From Sunxiuqinia sp965372405 (lineage in GTDB: Bacteria > Bacteroidota > Bacteroidia > Bacteroidales > Prolixibacteraceae), in contig CBDVCE010000019.1 in the NCBI GenBank assembly GCA_965372405.1, positions 4,622 through 68,621 on the forward strand: 64,000 nt of DNA. The letters run 5' to 3'. The notes beneath the pieces were generated by a model. That model searched no databases and was not told where the DNA came from. It was given only the letters and a program-made list of their open reading frames with translations. This document shows, one piece after another, positions 45,913 to 55,356 of the stretch; the stretch's first letter is position 1, and each line of letters starts with the position of its first letter. The translations under genes and the position numbers were made by a program.

Positions 45913-47466
45913 TTATTCAGCCTCTTTGTGTTCAGCAGGAACTTCGTCTTTTATTTTTACAGCTTTTGTTTCGGCAGATGGAAATGGTATTCTCAATGAA
46001 GTTAGTAATGCAACTGTCTGCTTATAAGATTTATTGGCTTGTTTGTTAGAGTAATCGGTAATGAACCGGACAGCCTGCCTCTGGCTGTTTTTGTATTTTT
46101 TCAACGCCTTTTTTTCAAATTTCGCCTGCGCTTTAAGAAGAGAGGCTTCCATTTTCTTTTTCTTGGCAAAAGCAATAGGGTATTTCTCAACAAAATCTTT
46201 ATTCACATTTGCTGAGAGTACTTCAAAGTTCCAATAAGCAAGGTCTTTGCTCATTTGATGAATATCGACTGGTGGATTGTAGTGATCTTGTATAGAGTTA
46301 AAAAAACCTTTTTTTGCATAATTTTCAGGAACTTTGGTGACTCCACAGTACCATGGAATAAATGGTTGCACATCACACCTTCGGGGAGCTAACCACATAA
46401 GCGTACCAATTTCTACAGGCATCCATGGACGGGATTCAACTACAAAGCTATAAATGGTTCCGCCATTGCAAATCATTCCCTCGTTCAGTTCATAGGGGTT
46501 TCCAATGGTACAACTTTCTGTTTTATCCATGCCTTCCATGCCTTGGCTATGCCCAGCCAGAAGCTCCATAAGAATTTGTTTGCTCACTTTCTTTTTTGGT
46601 TTGAAGGAGAATGGAAAGTTGTCATTTCGTTTGTAGTCTTCTTCTAAAGAGCTGTAGGCCGACCAGGCTCTTCCTGTGTTTCCTTTATTGCTAAGTGCAC
46701 CTTTTGATGCGTATGCTTTTCGAAAGTTAAATTTCCCATCTTTGTTTGAATCGTACCATCCTCTTTCCTGAGCATATGAGATAAGATCAGCTGATCCCAG
46801 ATAGTTAACAGTGTCTTTTAAATCCATTTCAGCAATTGGATAATAGTTAGGGAGTATCATAACTTCATCATCGGGAACACGTGCCGCAGCCCATCGTCTA
46901 CCTTTAACTGCTGAGAAAACCCAAGCCTCTTCCCTGTCAGATATACAATAGGATCTTCCCGAACCTCTATAGCCAAATTGTACAATAAGTTTACCTGCTA
47001 TGTGTATTGCTTCCCTTGCGGTTTTAGCACGTTGTGCCATAATGAGGCGCAGGTCGTAAAGAATACCTCCCTGCGTGGTGTCTAATTTTGTCTCTCTTGA
47101 ACCACAGAAGTTGGAGCCAATGCAGACACCATATTCATTCATAAAGCCATCAGATACATCCATACCCGGAACTTCCATCCATAGAAATTTATTGGTGGTA
47201 GGTACCTGTGGTATTTTCCCGCCGTATCGAAGTATTTGTTCAGCACCTTTAGGGTAGTTTTTTCTTGGCTCAACATAGTAATTAACGAGTTGAAATCCAT
47301 CATCGTCATTATGCCCATAGAGCAGGGTACCATCAACTGATGCATTTTTGCCAACCAGAACTGAGAAACAGTTATATTCTGCAGGTAAAATTTCCTGACC
47401 AAAACTTGTTAGAAAAAAGATGAATAGTAGTATTGTAGATAGGCTTCTTAGTTGGATGTTATTCAT
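45913..47466 (-). CDS. Exported C69-family dipeptidase
   Basis: A 517-residue N-terminal-nucleophile peptidase. Seen: signal peptide about 1-24 (TSFGQ) and, shortly after, the presumed catalytic Cys33 in 'YNCFSVLVGKNASVDGTLLY', then 'GHNDDD', 'GICIGSNFCGSRE'-like 'GVCIGSNFCGSRETKLD', 'LRLIMAQRAKTAREAIHIAG', 'RSYCISDREEAWVFSAVKGR', 'AARVPDDEVMILPNYYPI' and 'GMICNGGTIYSFVVESRPW'. Family knowledge: C69 enzymes cleave dipeptides after self-processing to expose Cys. It follows the system 3 susD by 220 bp beyond a terminator. It may process peptides left when glycoproteins are stripped (inference). Confidence 0.9.
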   Translation of the reverse strand: MNNIQLRSLSTILLFIFFLTSFGQEILPAEYNCFSVLVGKNASVDGTLLYGHNDDDGFQLVNYYVEPRKNYPKGAEQILRYGGKIPQVPTTNKFLWMEVPGMDVSDGFMNEYGVCIGSNFCGSRETKLDTTQGGILYDLRLIMAQRAKTAREAIHIAGKLIVQFGYRGSGRSYCISDREEAWVFSAVKGRRWAAARVPDDEVMILPNYYPIAEMDLKDTVNYLGSADLISYAQERGWYDSNKDGKFNFRKAYASKGALSNKGNTGRAWSAYSSLEEDYKRNDNFPFSFKPKKKVSKQILMELLAGHSQGMEGMDKTESCTIGNPYELNEGMICNGGTIYSFVVESRPWMPVEIGTLMWLAPRRCDVQPFIPWYCGVTKVPENYAKKGFFNSIQDHYNPPVDIHQMSKDLAYWNFEVLSANVNKDFVEKYPIAFAKKKKMEASLLKAQAKFEKKALKKYKNSQRQAVRFITDYSNKQANKSYKQTVALLTSLRIPFPSAETKAVKIKDEVPAEHKEAE

Positions 47467-47613
47467 ATTGCATTTACTTAAAATTCGAATTATAATTTGA
47501 GTTGGTTTTAATCCAGACCATAAGACTAAAGCTTTTCAAGCTTAACTCATTTGCTTAAATTTCACTTTAAAATAAACAGTTAAGACCACTATTCTTAGTT
47601 GGTTTAATAAAAT

Positions 47614-47650
47614 GAGCCTGGATACAAGTTTTTAATTTGTAACCAGGCTC
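47614..47650 (-). terminator. Terminator of system 3 susD
   Basis: Stem GAGCCTGG/CCAGGCTC extended by TACAA/TTGTA; on - it is followed by ATTTTATT. It is 37 bp past the susD stop at 47687. Confidence 0.8.
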
Positions 47651-47686
47651 CAAATTTAGGTTAAATATATTTATTAGTTGTTGAGT

Positions 47687-49456
47687 TTAATTTCCTCCAC
47701 TACCAATAGCAGGATTATTTTTATCCCACCAAAGACGTTGGCTATTCAAGATCGCTGGTGTTTCATCACGTGGACTTGTAAAGCCTTGTGATGCATTTGC
47801 AGCTTCCCAGTTAGCAAGGTTTAAATCTCCTGGCTCTGGAGTTGGAACCCTTCTTGGGAAAGGAATTTCTGTATTGTCAGTTGGAAATCTTGCCAATAAT
47901 GATGATCCGTATTTTGGATAACCTGTACGCATTGACATCTTCCATCCTTCTTCAGGTAATCTATAAAAGTTTATAAACTGCTGAACATACACTTTCTCTA
48001 AGTCATTAACTCCGTCAAAAGCCACAACCGGATCTGCCAAATATGTAGATATTTCCGTATCACTTATTGGCATATAAGGATATGTCTTACCAGCAACTCT
48101 CATGGTCAGATCACCCTTTACCCCTAACATATTATAAGTTTTCAAGGAAGATTCAACACCTTTATTATACCATTCATCAGCACTACCAGATGTATATCCT
48201 TTCAAAATAAACTCAGACATCATGAAACATACCTCAGCATATGAAAACTGTACATCAACATAATTCCCTGTAGCTGTTGGAAGACCATTATATTCATGGT
48301 TACACTTTTGAATTAATCTTCTGTTCCATTTCGAGATCATCATTGTATTACCACCTACTGCATCAGTATCATCAATGTATTTAAAATAATCAGGGACACT
48401 AACATTTGGGTCTTGTCTGTGAGTAGGAGCACCGATAAAACGGTATCCATAAATTTCCTCACCATCAGCAGTTGTATAAAGAAGCTTATTGTCATTTACA
48501 ATATCTACAGCCGGTGAAATAGTTTCTCCGGCAGTTCCAATTGCATCAATAGATTCCTGAGTATAACCGTTCGGTTCGTAAAAAATTCGAATTCGTGGGT
48601 CAACCGTTTTTTTCATAAACTCAACCATTGGTCTTGGTGCCCACATTAAACCTTTCCATTCGAAACCAGCGCTACTAGAACCACGATAATCTTCTCCGAT
48701 ATCAATCGTAAATTGATCATCCTCATTAGCAAATAAACGACCATCAGCTGCTACTGAACTGATAATAGCTTTTGCAGCAGTTAGATTTTGAGATTCTAAG
48801 CGAGTTGCAATTCTTAACTTAACAGCATTCGCCATTTTGATCCATTTTAAGGCATCTCCCTTGTAAATGAAATCAACTCCACTCATATCGAACTCCTCTG
48901 TCAGGTTTGCACTTAAAGCCTGAATTGCAGCATCAAGTTCAGTAACAAGAGTTGTCATAACGCTTTCCTGAGTATCAAATACAGGATCTAACTTATCCTC
49001 ATGGCGTCCAAGCCCTGCTTCAGAATAAGGGATATCACCAACCTGATCAGTAACTTTTAAAGCAAAGAAGGCTTGAATTATATCACCGGCAGCAACTAAT
49101 TTCGATTTTGAGACTTGCTCTTCCTCATCTAAGAGACTTACTAAGCGATCCATTTCATCTAAATGAGCAACAACCTTATTATAAAAGGTGCTATATTTAC
49201 TTCCTGGTAAAATACTGTTTATATCACCGGAATTTGCTTCACCCTGAACCAGATACTGAGCCCATGACATTGTCTGATGATCTTTATGATACCATGCTCC
49301 TCCCCCTTTGTAGGTTACTAATTCTTTCTCAACAAACGTGAAAAGAAATTCTGCTGGTGGAACCCCAACTTCCGGATCCGTATTTATCTTTGCGAAGTCG
49401 TCTGTACAACTTGCAAACATGCTTATTCCAAGCAATATATATATTAATTTTTTCAT
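47687..49456 (-). CDS. SusD-like glycan-binding lipoprotein (system 3)
   Basis: A 589-residue SusD-like_2 type lipoprotein. Seen: lipobox 'SMFASCTDDFAKINTDPEVG' (Cys about 16), 'AGDIIQAFFALKVTDQVGDI' followed by 'PYSEAG', 'YKGDALKWIKMANAVKLRIA', 'YVDVQFSYAEVCFMMSEFIL', and a late 'NLEKVYVQQFINFYRLPEEG' with 'RVPTPEPGDLNLANWEAA', all typical of this class. It starts 20 bp after susC on -. Partner of the system 3 importer. Confidence 0.95.
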   Translation of the reverse strand: MKKLIYILLGISMFASCTDDFAKINTDPEVGVPPAEFLFTFVEKELVTYKGGGAWYHKDHQTMSWAQYLVQGEANSGDINSILPGSKYSTFYNKVVAHLDEMDRLVSLLDEEEQVSKSKLVAAGDIIQAFFALKVTDQVGDIPYSEAGLGRHEDKLDPVFDTQESVMTTLVTELDAAIQALSANLTEEFDMSGVDFIYKGDALKWIKMANAVKLRIATRLESQNLTAAKAIISSVAADGRLFANEDDQFTIDIGEDYRGSSSAGFEWKGLMWAPRPMVEFMKKTVDPRIRIFYEPNGYTQESIDAIGTAGETISPAVDIVNDNKLLYTTADGEEIYGYRFIGAPTHRQDPNVSVPDYFKYIDDTDAVGGNTMMISKWNRRLIQKCNHEYNGLPTATGNYVDVQFSYAEVCFMMSEFILKGYTSGSADEWYNKGVESSLKTYNMLGVKGDLTMRVAGKTYPYMPISDTEISTYLADPVVAFDGVNDLEKVYVQQFINFYRLPEEGWKMSMRTGYPKYGSSLLARFPTDNTEIPFPRRVPTPEPGDLNLANWEAANASQGFTSPRDETPAILNSQRLWWDKNNPAIGSGGN

Positions 49457-49476
49457 CGTATACGAATTTTAAAAGG

Positions 49477-52400
49477 TTAAAATTTAAGGTTTACAGCAAA
49501 CGTTATTGATCGAATATAAGGCGCAGACCTCATCTGAAGCGGATTCGCCGCAGCATTATTACTAATGATTGGATTAATATTGTCAGGCATAGAGTTGTAC
49601 AATAACCCAAGATCTCTTCCAGTTAATGAAAAGTTTGCACTTTTTACAAATGTCTTTTGCAAAAGACTAGGTGGTAGAGAATAAGAAACCGAAAGTTCTC
49701 TCAGACCAACCCAACTTTGTTCAAAAACACCAGTAATTGGAGTACCTGTACTTGCTGATGTATGTCTGTAAATATAACCAGACCAATGAGTAGGCTCAAC
49801 TAAACCGGCATCGTATGCTTGCAGATATGACATACCCCCAACATCAACCTGTGTTCTGTTATCACTAGGTCCCATTGTAATTTTTGTTCCATCAGGAAAT
49901 ACACCTTCAGGAATATATCCATCAACATAAGTTGTACCGTAAACGTTTTGGCCCTGACCTTCACTAACCCATGTGATACCACCTTGCGATGCATCCCTGT
50001 TTGGTAAAGACATTTCCAATACTCCCTGATGCATACCATATCTGGCATCAGCAGAATAAATTTCACCACCAAAGCGGGCATCAAATATTGCATTCACGCG
50101 GAATCTCTTGTATCGAATTGAGGTATTGAAACCACCGTACCAATCGGCTTGCATATTTCCCATCACATGAAGAGAATCTTTATTTGCAATACCTGGCATA
50201 TAGGCAACAGCCCAACCATTTCTGTTCCAAAGAATTGGAATGTCATGATTTTCAGTATTTACTCCATCATATGGTTTATAACCTCTACGAGTTACCAAAT
50301 CTCCGTAATTTCCACCTACGTATGCATATGCTGCAGTACCGGCATTACTATCATCAGGGTTTCCATAAAGCTTGAATTCATTGATTCCATCAGCAAGTTC
50401 AATGATTTTATCACGGTTGTGAGTCCAGTTAACACCAACATCCCATGAGAAATCTCTATTATCGATAACTTTAAAATTCAATGCCAGCTCAATACCTTCA
50501 TTCTGTAGGTTACCTGCATTAATCAACTGAGCACTAATACCTGACTCACTTGGAACAGGTAAGCTAATAATCTGGTTGTAGTTATTATCTCTGTAATAAG
50601 CAGCATCTAATCCAATTCGATCTCCCAAAATTCGAAGATCAACACCTGTTTCAAAGGAGTGCTTTTTCTCAGCAACAAGATTAGGATTAATTGCAGTACC
50701 GTCTTCAAATCTAAACATTGTTAAATTTGGATTGGCATTAAAATTATCTGATTGAAATCCTGTAGAAAGACGGTAAGGATTTGTATCGTTACCAACAATC
50801 GCATAAGAAGCTCTAAGCTTAAAAAATGAAACTAACTCAGGTAATTCAAATGTTTCACTAGCTACCCATGACAAACTTACAGAAGGATAGGTAAATCCTG
50901 GAGATCCATGTCCATCGGGATATACAAGAGCTGAAGACCAGTCACGTCTAAATGTAGCATTCAAGTATAGATCATTTTTATAAGCTACATTGAAATAGCC
51001 ATAAACTGATTGAATCTGTTTATCAAACGATACCCTACCACTAGCACTTGCCGCATTTTTAGAGTTGCTTATTGAATAGAAATCACGTACTTTAAATCCA
51101 CCACTTGTTGAAGCACTTGTCATTGTTGTTTTAGAATCCCAAAGTTCTGCACCCAAAACCATATCAAAAGCAATATCCTCATTTATCTTCTTGTCATAGA
51201 AAAGTTTTCCAGAGAAACTGTGTTGGAACTTTTCTGAGTGACTTAAGCTATATGTACCATTTAAACGAGTTTTATTATTTGCTCTGTTTTTTACTTCATT
51301 TGAAATAGTAAATTGATTAACATATCCTTCAATTGTTGCTCTAAGTCCCTTCGCAATAGCAAAATCAATATTGGCTTTAGCAACTAAAGAACCTTCTGTT
51401 CTTTGATTTTCATTTTCGAGCAGAGCCATCCATCTTTTGGAATAATTTGTGAACGTATAATTACCATCTGCAGGATAAGGAACTCCTCCATCAACATCCT
51501 GATAACTTTCTTTGTTACCAAACTTATTCACATCATAGTTACGTGGAAAACCATCATGAAACCAATCTGAATTAGAACCTGGATTTAATGCATTTTCGGA
51601 CAAAGATCTCGTATAATGCATAATACCACCTACTGATAGTTTGTCTTTAATCAGATCCTGTGTTCCTTTGATGCTAATTGAGTTTTTACCAAAATCATTT
51701 CGTGGTGTAACACCCGTTTCTTTTGAATTTGAAAAAGACATACGGAAAGAATTACTTTCACCACCACCACTTACAGCAACGTTGGTATTTCTAAGAATAC
51801 CTGTATCATGCCAATCTTTAAAGTTATCAGGCTGAGCTACCCATTTAGCTCTCGAGCCATCAAAGTCAATAATTTCCTGACCATCAAATTTTGGACCCCA
51901 ACTTGCTGCACGCTCTTCGTATCCAGAAAATTGCATTGATGGCAATCCTGTTTCTTTATCGAAAGCAAAAAATGATTGCGTATCATGTTTGTCAGGTTTT
52001 TGGTTGGTGTATTTACTCATCCATACACCACTAAATCCTCCAGCAGTTAAACCAGAACCATATTCATTCTGAAAATCCGGAGTATCATATACATAACGCA
52101 TTCCAATGGTTTGATTAACATCAACACCAATTCCAGATTGCTTTTTACCTGATTTGGTTGTTATCATTACAACACCATTAATGGCGCGTGATCCATAAAG
52201 AGCAGTCGCAGCAGCACCTTTCAATATTGAAAAGGATTCAAAGTCATCCGAATTTAAATTCTTCAACTGGTTTCCCCAGTCACTACCACTTGTTCCACTC
52301 ACCTCGTTGTCCATAACAACTCCATCAACCACAAATATTGGTTGTGTATTTGTATTGAATGTTGAGTTACCCCTAATTGTAATTCTGGAACCGCCAAAAG

Positions 52401-53202
52401 TACCACCTGAGGTTGAGCTAATTTGCACACCCGCCGTTTTACCTTGCAAGGCATTTACAGGATTCACCTGTGCTGCTTTTATAAGCTCACTACCATCAAT
52501 TTCAGTGACAGAATATCCAAGGGCTTTCTTCTCTCTTCTAATACCCAAAGCTGTTACTACTACTTCTTCAACGCCAATTGCGTCTTCTTCCAAAACAACA
52601 TTGATAGTTACTTTTCCTTCTACAGATATTTCCTGTGTCTTCATTCCTACAAATGAAAAAACCAATATCCCATCGCCAGGAACATTTGTAATGTTATAAT
52701 TTCCATCAAAATCAGTTACTGTTCCTTTTCCAGTTCCTTTTATTCCAATAGTAACTCCAGGAAGTGGAGCTCCAGTTGAATCACTTACTTTTCCCGAAAC
52801 TGGTTTTTGCTGATTAATGATATTCTTTTTATCTACATCATTTTTGATCAATAATACCTGCCTTTCTTTAATTGAAAAGCTTACTTCGGTATCTTCAAAA
52901 ATTGACTCTAAAATATTAGAAATGCTTTTTTCTTCAATTTTCAAATCAACCTTACGGTCAACATCAATCATATTCCTATTGTACAAGAAGTAGAAATCAG
53001 AAATTGTTTCAATTTCATCAAACACCTGTTCCAGACGTACATTAGTCATATCCAAAGAGAGCTTTGCCTGTTGTGAATATGAATTCACGGCAAACGATTG
53101 AGATAATGAAATGATTACAATAAAAATAGTAAATCGCATCTTTCTAAACATTTTAAACAGGTCAATGTCATACATCAACCATCGGTTCTGTTTTTTTTTC
53201 AT
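49477..53202 (-). CDS. SusC/RagA TonB-dependent receptor with STN domain (system 3)
   Basis: A 1,241-residue importer. Seen: signal peptide to about 44; an STN domain about 48-118 ('NVRLEQVFDEIETISDFYFL', 'SFSIKERQVLLIKND'); a regulatory-like domain about 133-205 ('VSGKVSDSTGAPLPGVTIGI', 'FVGMKTQEI'); 'EEVVVTALGIRREKKALGYS'; a plug with 'QPIFVVDGVVMDNEVSG' and 'FSILKGAAATALYGSRAING'; and a barrel ending 'ITFAVNLKF'. It belongs with the FecR and ECF sigma genes upstream. The leader ACAAATTTATGAAAAA matches the other two complete susC genes. Neighbouring fucosidases and PNGase F suggest fucosylated N-glycans as ligand (inference). Confidence 0.96.
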   Translation of the reverse strand: MKKKQNRWLMYDIDLFKMFRKMRFTIFIVIISLSQSFAVNSYSQQAKLSLDMTNVRLEQVFDEIETISDFYFLYNRNMIDVDRKVDLKIEEKSISNILESIFEDTEVSFSIKERQVLLIKNDVDKKNIINQQKPVSGKVSDSTGAPLPGVTIGIKGTGKGTVTDFDGNYNITNVPGDGILVFSFVGMKTQEISVEGKVTINVVLEEDAIGVEEVVVTALGIRREKKALGYSVTEIDGSELIKAAQVNPVNALQGKTAGVQISSTSGGTFGGSRITIRGNSTFNTNTQPIFVVDGVVMDNEVSGTSGSDWGNQLKNLNSDDFESFSILKGAAATALYGSRAINGVVMITTKSGKKQSGIGVDVNQTIGMRYVYDTPDFQNEYGSGLTAGGFSGVWMSKYTNQKPDKHDTQSFFAFDKETGLPSMQFSGYEERAASWGPKFDGQEIIDFDGSRAKWVAQPDNFKDWHDTGILRNTNVAVSGGGESNSFRMSFSNSKETGVTPRNDFGKNSISIKGTQDLIKDKLSVGGIMHYTRSLSENALNPGSNSDWFHDGFPRNYDVNKFGNKESYQDVDGGVPYPADGNYTFTNYSKRWMALLENENQRTEGSLVAKANIDFAIAKGLRATIEGYVNQFTISNEVKNRANNKTRLNGTYSLSHSEKFQHSFSGKLFYDKKINEDIAFDMVLGAELWDSKTTMTSASTSGGFKVRDFYSISNSKNAASASGRVSFDKQIQSVYGYFNVAYKNDLYLNATFRRDWSSALVYPDGHGSPGFTYPSVSLSWVASETFELPELVSFFKLRASYAIVGNDTNPYRLSTGFQSDNFNANPNLTMFRFEDGTAINPNLVAEKKHSFETGVDLRILGDRIGLDAAYYRDNNYNQIISLPVPSESGISAQLINAGNLQNEGIELALNFKVIDNRDFSWDVGVNWTHNRDKIIELADGINEFKLYGNPDDSNAGTAAYAYVGGNYGDLVTRRGYKPYDGVNTENHDIPILWNRNGWAVAYMPGIANKDSLHVMGNMQADWYGGFNTSIRYKRFRVNAIFDARFGGEIYSADARYGMHQGVLEMSLPNRDASQGGITWVSEGQGQNVYGTTYVDGYIPEGVFPDGTKITMGPSDNRTQVDVGGMSYLQAYDAGLVEPTHWSGYIYRHTSASTGTPITGVFEQSWVGLRELSVSYSLPPSLLQKTFVKSANFSLTGRDLGLLYNSMPDNINPIISNNAAANPLQMRSAPYIRSITFAVNLKF

Positions 53203-53261
53203 AAATTTGTCAGTTTGTTTGTGGATTACTGTGTATAGCGCATAGTTCTACAATTTAATTT

Positions 53262-53292
53262 AACAGGGCGGTAGGTTCAGTACCTCCCTGTT
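53262..53292. terminator. Hairpin in the fecR-susC gap (system 3)
   Basis: AACAGGGCGGTA/TACCTCCCTGTT, 11 of 12 pairs, 7-nt loop, with a long T run on + and TTAAATTAAATT on -. It is 30 bp past the fecR stop and 59 bp before the susC start. Confidence 0.7.
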
Positions 53293-53322
53293 TTTTTTAG
53301 TTCGTGTCAGTTCGATAATCTA

Positions 53323-54348
53323 TTAATTCAGCCACATCTCTACCCTTCTTTTGGCAAAAGTGTCATCTGCTTGTTTTTCTCTTTTGTTTATCATGTATTG
53401 AATTGGTGCAACTGTTGAGATCATTTTACAGATTTCATCCAGCGTTTCATCCTGAAAGGTAGCTCTGAATATTTCATTTTTCAGAGTTTCTCCATGAAGT
53501 ACAATTTCAACATTGTATTTTCGCTCCAGTCTCCTGGCAATCTCCGACATTGGCTCATTTTTAAAAATCAATGTGCCATCTTTCCAACTGGTGTATGCTT
53601 TTGCGTCAATCTTTCTTTTAGAGCGTTTATTTAATGTTTTATCATAAACAAACTGCTGATCAGGATTCATTTCACTAACCTTCTTGTAGCGTTTATCCAA
53701 AACCTCCACTTTGCCATCTTCAAGAATTACTTCAGCCGTTTGTTCATCATCATAGCAAACAACATTAAACTTGGTTCCTAGAACCTTCACATTAAAATCG
53801 TTGGTAAGAACATAAAATGCATTTGATCTTTTATGCACAACATCAAACCATGCTTCGCCATTGAGTTCGACCGACCTGTTACGATTAAAATTGATTGGGT
53901 ATTTTAATGACGCTCCACTATTCAGCCATCCTGATGTTCCATCTGGCAACATAAATTCAGTTCTTGAACCAACTGGTGAATGAATCTCAACCCACGAATC
54001 GACAGAAGTAGCTTTTTCAATTGACAAATAGCCTAAAACAGCAATTGTAATTAAAGCAGGTAGTATTAAAACTGCTGCAATTCTTGAAAAAACCTGGAAA
54101 TAACTGTGTGTAGTATTAGATGTTTCAGATTTTGATAAACTTATTTTGTGATGTAATTTATCTAGTACCCGATTGAGCTTCTCGCTATTTTCGCCAGTAG
54201 CTTTTGTTTCACTCCAATCATCCGCCATCAGATTACTTAAAACTTCACCCTCACTCTTATTCTTAAAATGAGATGAAATTGACAAATAATCATTGAATGA
54301 ATATTTATTCTGAATAAAACGTGTAAATTTTTCTTTAATATTACTCAT
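53323..54348 (-). CDS. FecR-family anti-sigma factor (system 3)
   Basis: A 341-residue regulator; the ATG at 54348 (MSNIKEKFTRFIQNKY) is preferred over an upstream frame start at 54423, whose extra residues look unlike the family. Seen: a membrane segment about 104-125 ('RIAAVLILPALITIAVLGYL'), a FecR domain with 'MLPDGTSGWLNSGASLKYPI' and 'GEAWFDVVHKRSNAFYVLTN', and a C-terminal part 'SEIARRLERKYNVEIVLHGE'. The cytosolic part is longer than in systems 1 and 2. It follows its sigma gene by about 100 bp. Confidence 0.93.
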   Translation of the reverse strand: MSNIKEKFTRFIQNKYSFNDYLSISSHFKNKSEGEVLSNLMADDWSETKATGENSEKLNRVLDKLHHKISLSKSETSNTTHSYFQVFSRIAAVLILPALITIAVLGYLSIEKATSVDSWVEIHSPVGSRTEFMLPDGTSGWLNSGASLKYPINFNRNRSVELNGEAWFDVVHKRSNAFYVLTNDFNVKVLGTKFNVVCYDDEQTAEVILEDGKVEVLDKRYKKVSEMNPDQQFVYDKTLNKRSKRKIDAKAYTSWKDGTLIFKNEPMSEIARRLERKYNVEIVLHGETLKNEIFRATFQDETLDEICKMISTVAPIQYMINKREKQADDTFAKRRVEMWLN

Positions 54349-54450
54349 GCTATAGGTTATGTCCATTTCATGAGATTTTCCACTATTCGGAATTGAAAAA
54401 AAATGAAAAAAAATAAGACACAAGCTCTATGACACTAATAATCAGAAGAT

Positions 54451-55038
54451 TTAATCAGAAATAAACATGACAAAGAAAAGGAGACCTGCAAGCTTTTGTT
54501 TTTCAAGCTCATTCTGAATTTGTTTTTGAGCAGTACTTAACTGGTTTTCAACGGTATTTGGCGAGATATTAAGCTCTTGGGCAATCTGTTTAATCGAACT
54601 ACCCTCATATTTTCGTTTTATAAAGACTTCTTTTCTGCGAGGTGGTAAATTATTAATAATACCCTCAACCTTCTCCAGCAAAAAACGATAATCAATTACT
54701 TTCTCTAAATTATTTTCAATTTCAAGATACTTATAAATCAAATCATCCTTAAAGGCATTCTCACTGGATTTTTTGTTGAAGTATTTTTTAATGATGTTGT
54801 AGGCAATTGTAAAAATGTACGAATTAAAAGAACTGTCAGGTTTTAATCCAGCTTTGTTATCCCAAATGTAAAGAAATACTTCCTGCACAACCTCTTCTGC
54901 TTCTTCTGGTGATTTTAAATATTTAAGTGAAAAATTATACAGACGTTCTGAGTACTTATTGAATAAGTCATCAAAAGCTTTTGGGTTGCCTTTTTTAAGT
55001 TTACTTACTGCTGAAAAATCGATATTCGACAAGGTCAT
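54451..55038 (-). CDS. ECF sigma-70 factor (system 3)
   Basis: A 195-residue ECF sigma factor. Seen: region 2 'FNKYSERLYNFSLKYLKSPE' and 'EEVVQEVFLYIWDNKAGLKP', 'SFNSYIFTIAYNIIKKYFNK', and region 4 'NLPPRRKEVFIKRKYEGSSI' with 'KQIAQELNISPNTVENQLST'. It ends in a hydrophobic tail 'LAGLLFFVMFISD', which is unusual for a soluble factor but also seen in system 2. First gene of system 3 on -, divergent from the fucosidase genes. Confidence 0.94.
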   Translation of the reverse strand: MTLSNIDFSAVSKLKKGNPKAFDDLFNKYSERLYNFSLKYLKSPEEAEEVVQEVFLYIWDNKAGLKPDSSFNSYIFTIAYNIIKKYFNKKSSENAFKDDLIYKYLEIENNLEKVIDYRFLLEKVEGIINNLPPRRKEVFIKRKYEGSSIKQIAQELNISPNTVENQLSTAQKQIQNELEKQKLAGLLFFVMFISD

Positions 55039-55356
55039 TAAGGGTTTGGTTTGTTTCTGTCGTACAATATAAGAATTTTTAAATTACCTATTTCTTATTA
55101 CAATATACTACAAAATTCTGAGGTTTCCTTCACTTAGTCGGAACTGCACTATTTATCAAAATTTGATGTATTATCGCAATCCGAAAAATTTATGCGATAA
55201 ATGATTCTCTAATAAATATTAAATTATAAATTGCAATAAATCAATAGCTAAGCAATCAAACCAACACTATCCTGTACTATATTGTCATGATATTTTGCAA
55301 TCTGAATTGTTTTTCTACTATTTTTGCCACAGCAATTAATTTTAACCTAATAACGC
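55039..55356. other. Divergent intergenic region
   Basis: The 318-bp region between the system 3 sigma gene (-) and the first fucosidase (+) is AT-rich. It holds a recognisable + strand promoter close to the fucosidase start. I see no clear promoter for the sigma gene. Confidence 0.6.
55294..55326 (+). promoter_or_regulatory. Bacteroidota-type promoter of the first fucosidase gene
   Basis: TTTG at 55294-55297 and TATTTTTG at 55319-55326 match the -33 TTTG and -7 TAnnTTTG pattern with a 21-bp spacer. Transcription would begin about 55333, giving a 24-nt leader to the ATG at 55357. This is a vegetative-type promoter, so the gene need not depend on the ECF sigma factor. Confidence 0.5.

Noticed and set aside
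52307..52699. 130-codon plus-strand frame inside the system 3 susC
   Set aside because: It is antisense to the conserved plug region of a clear susC gene and reflects codon bias of that gene.
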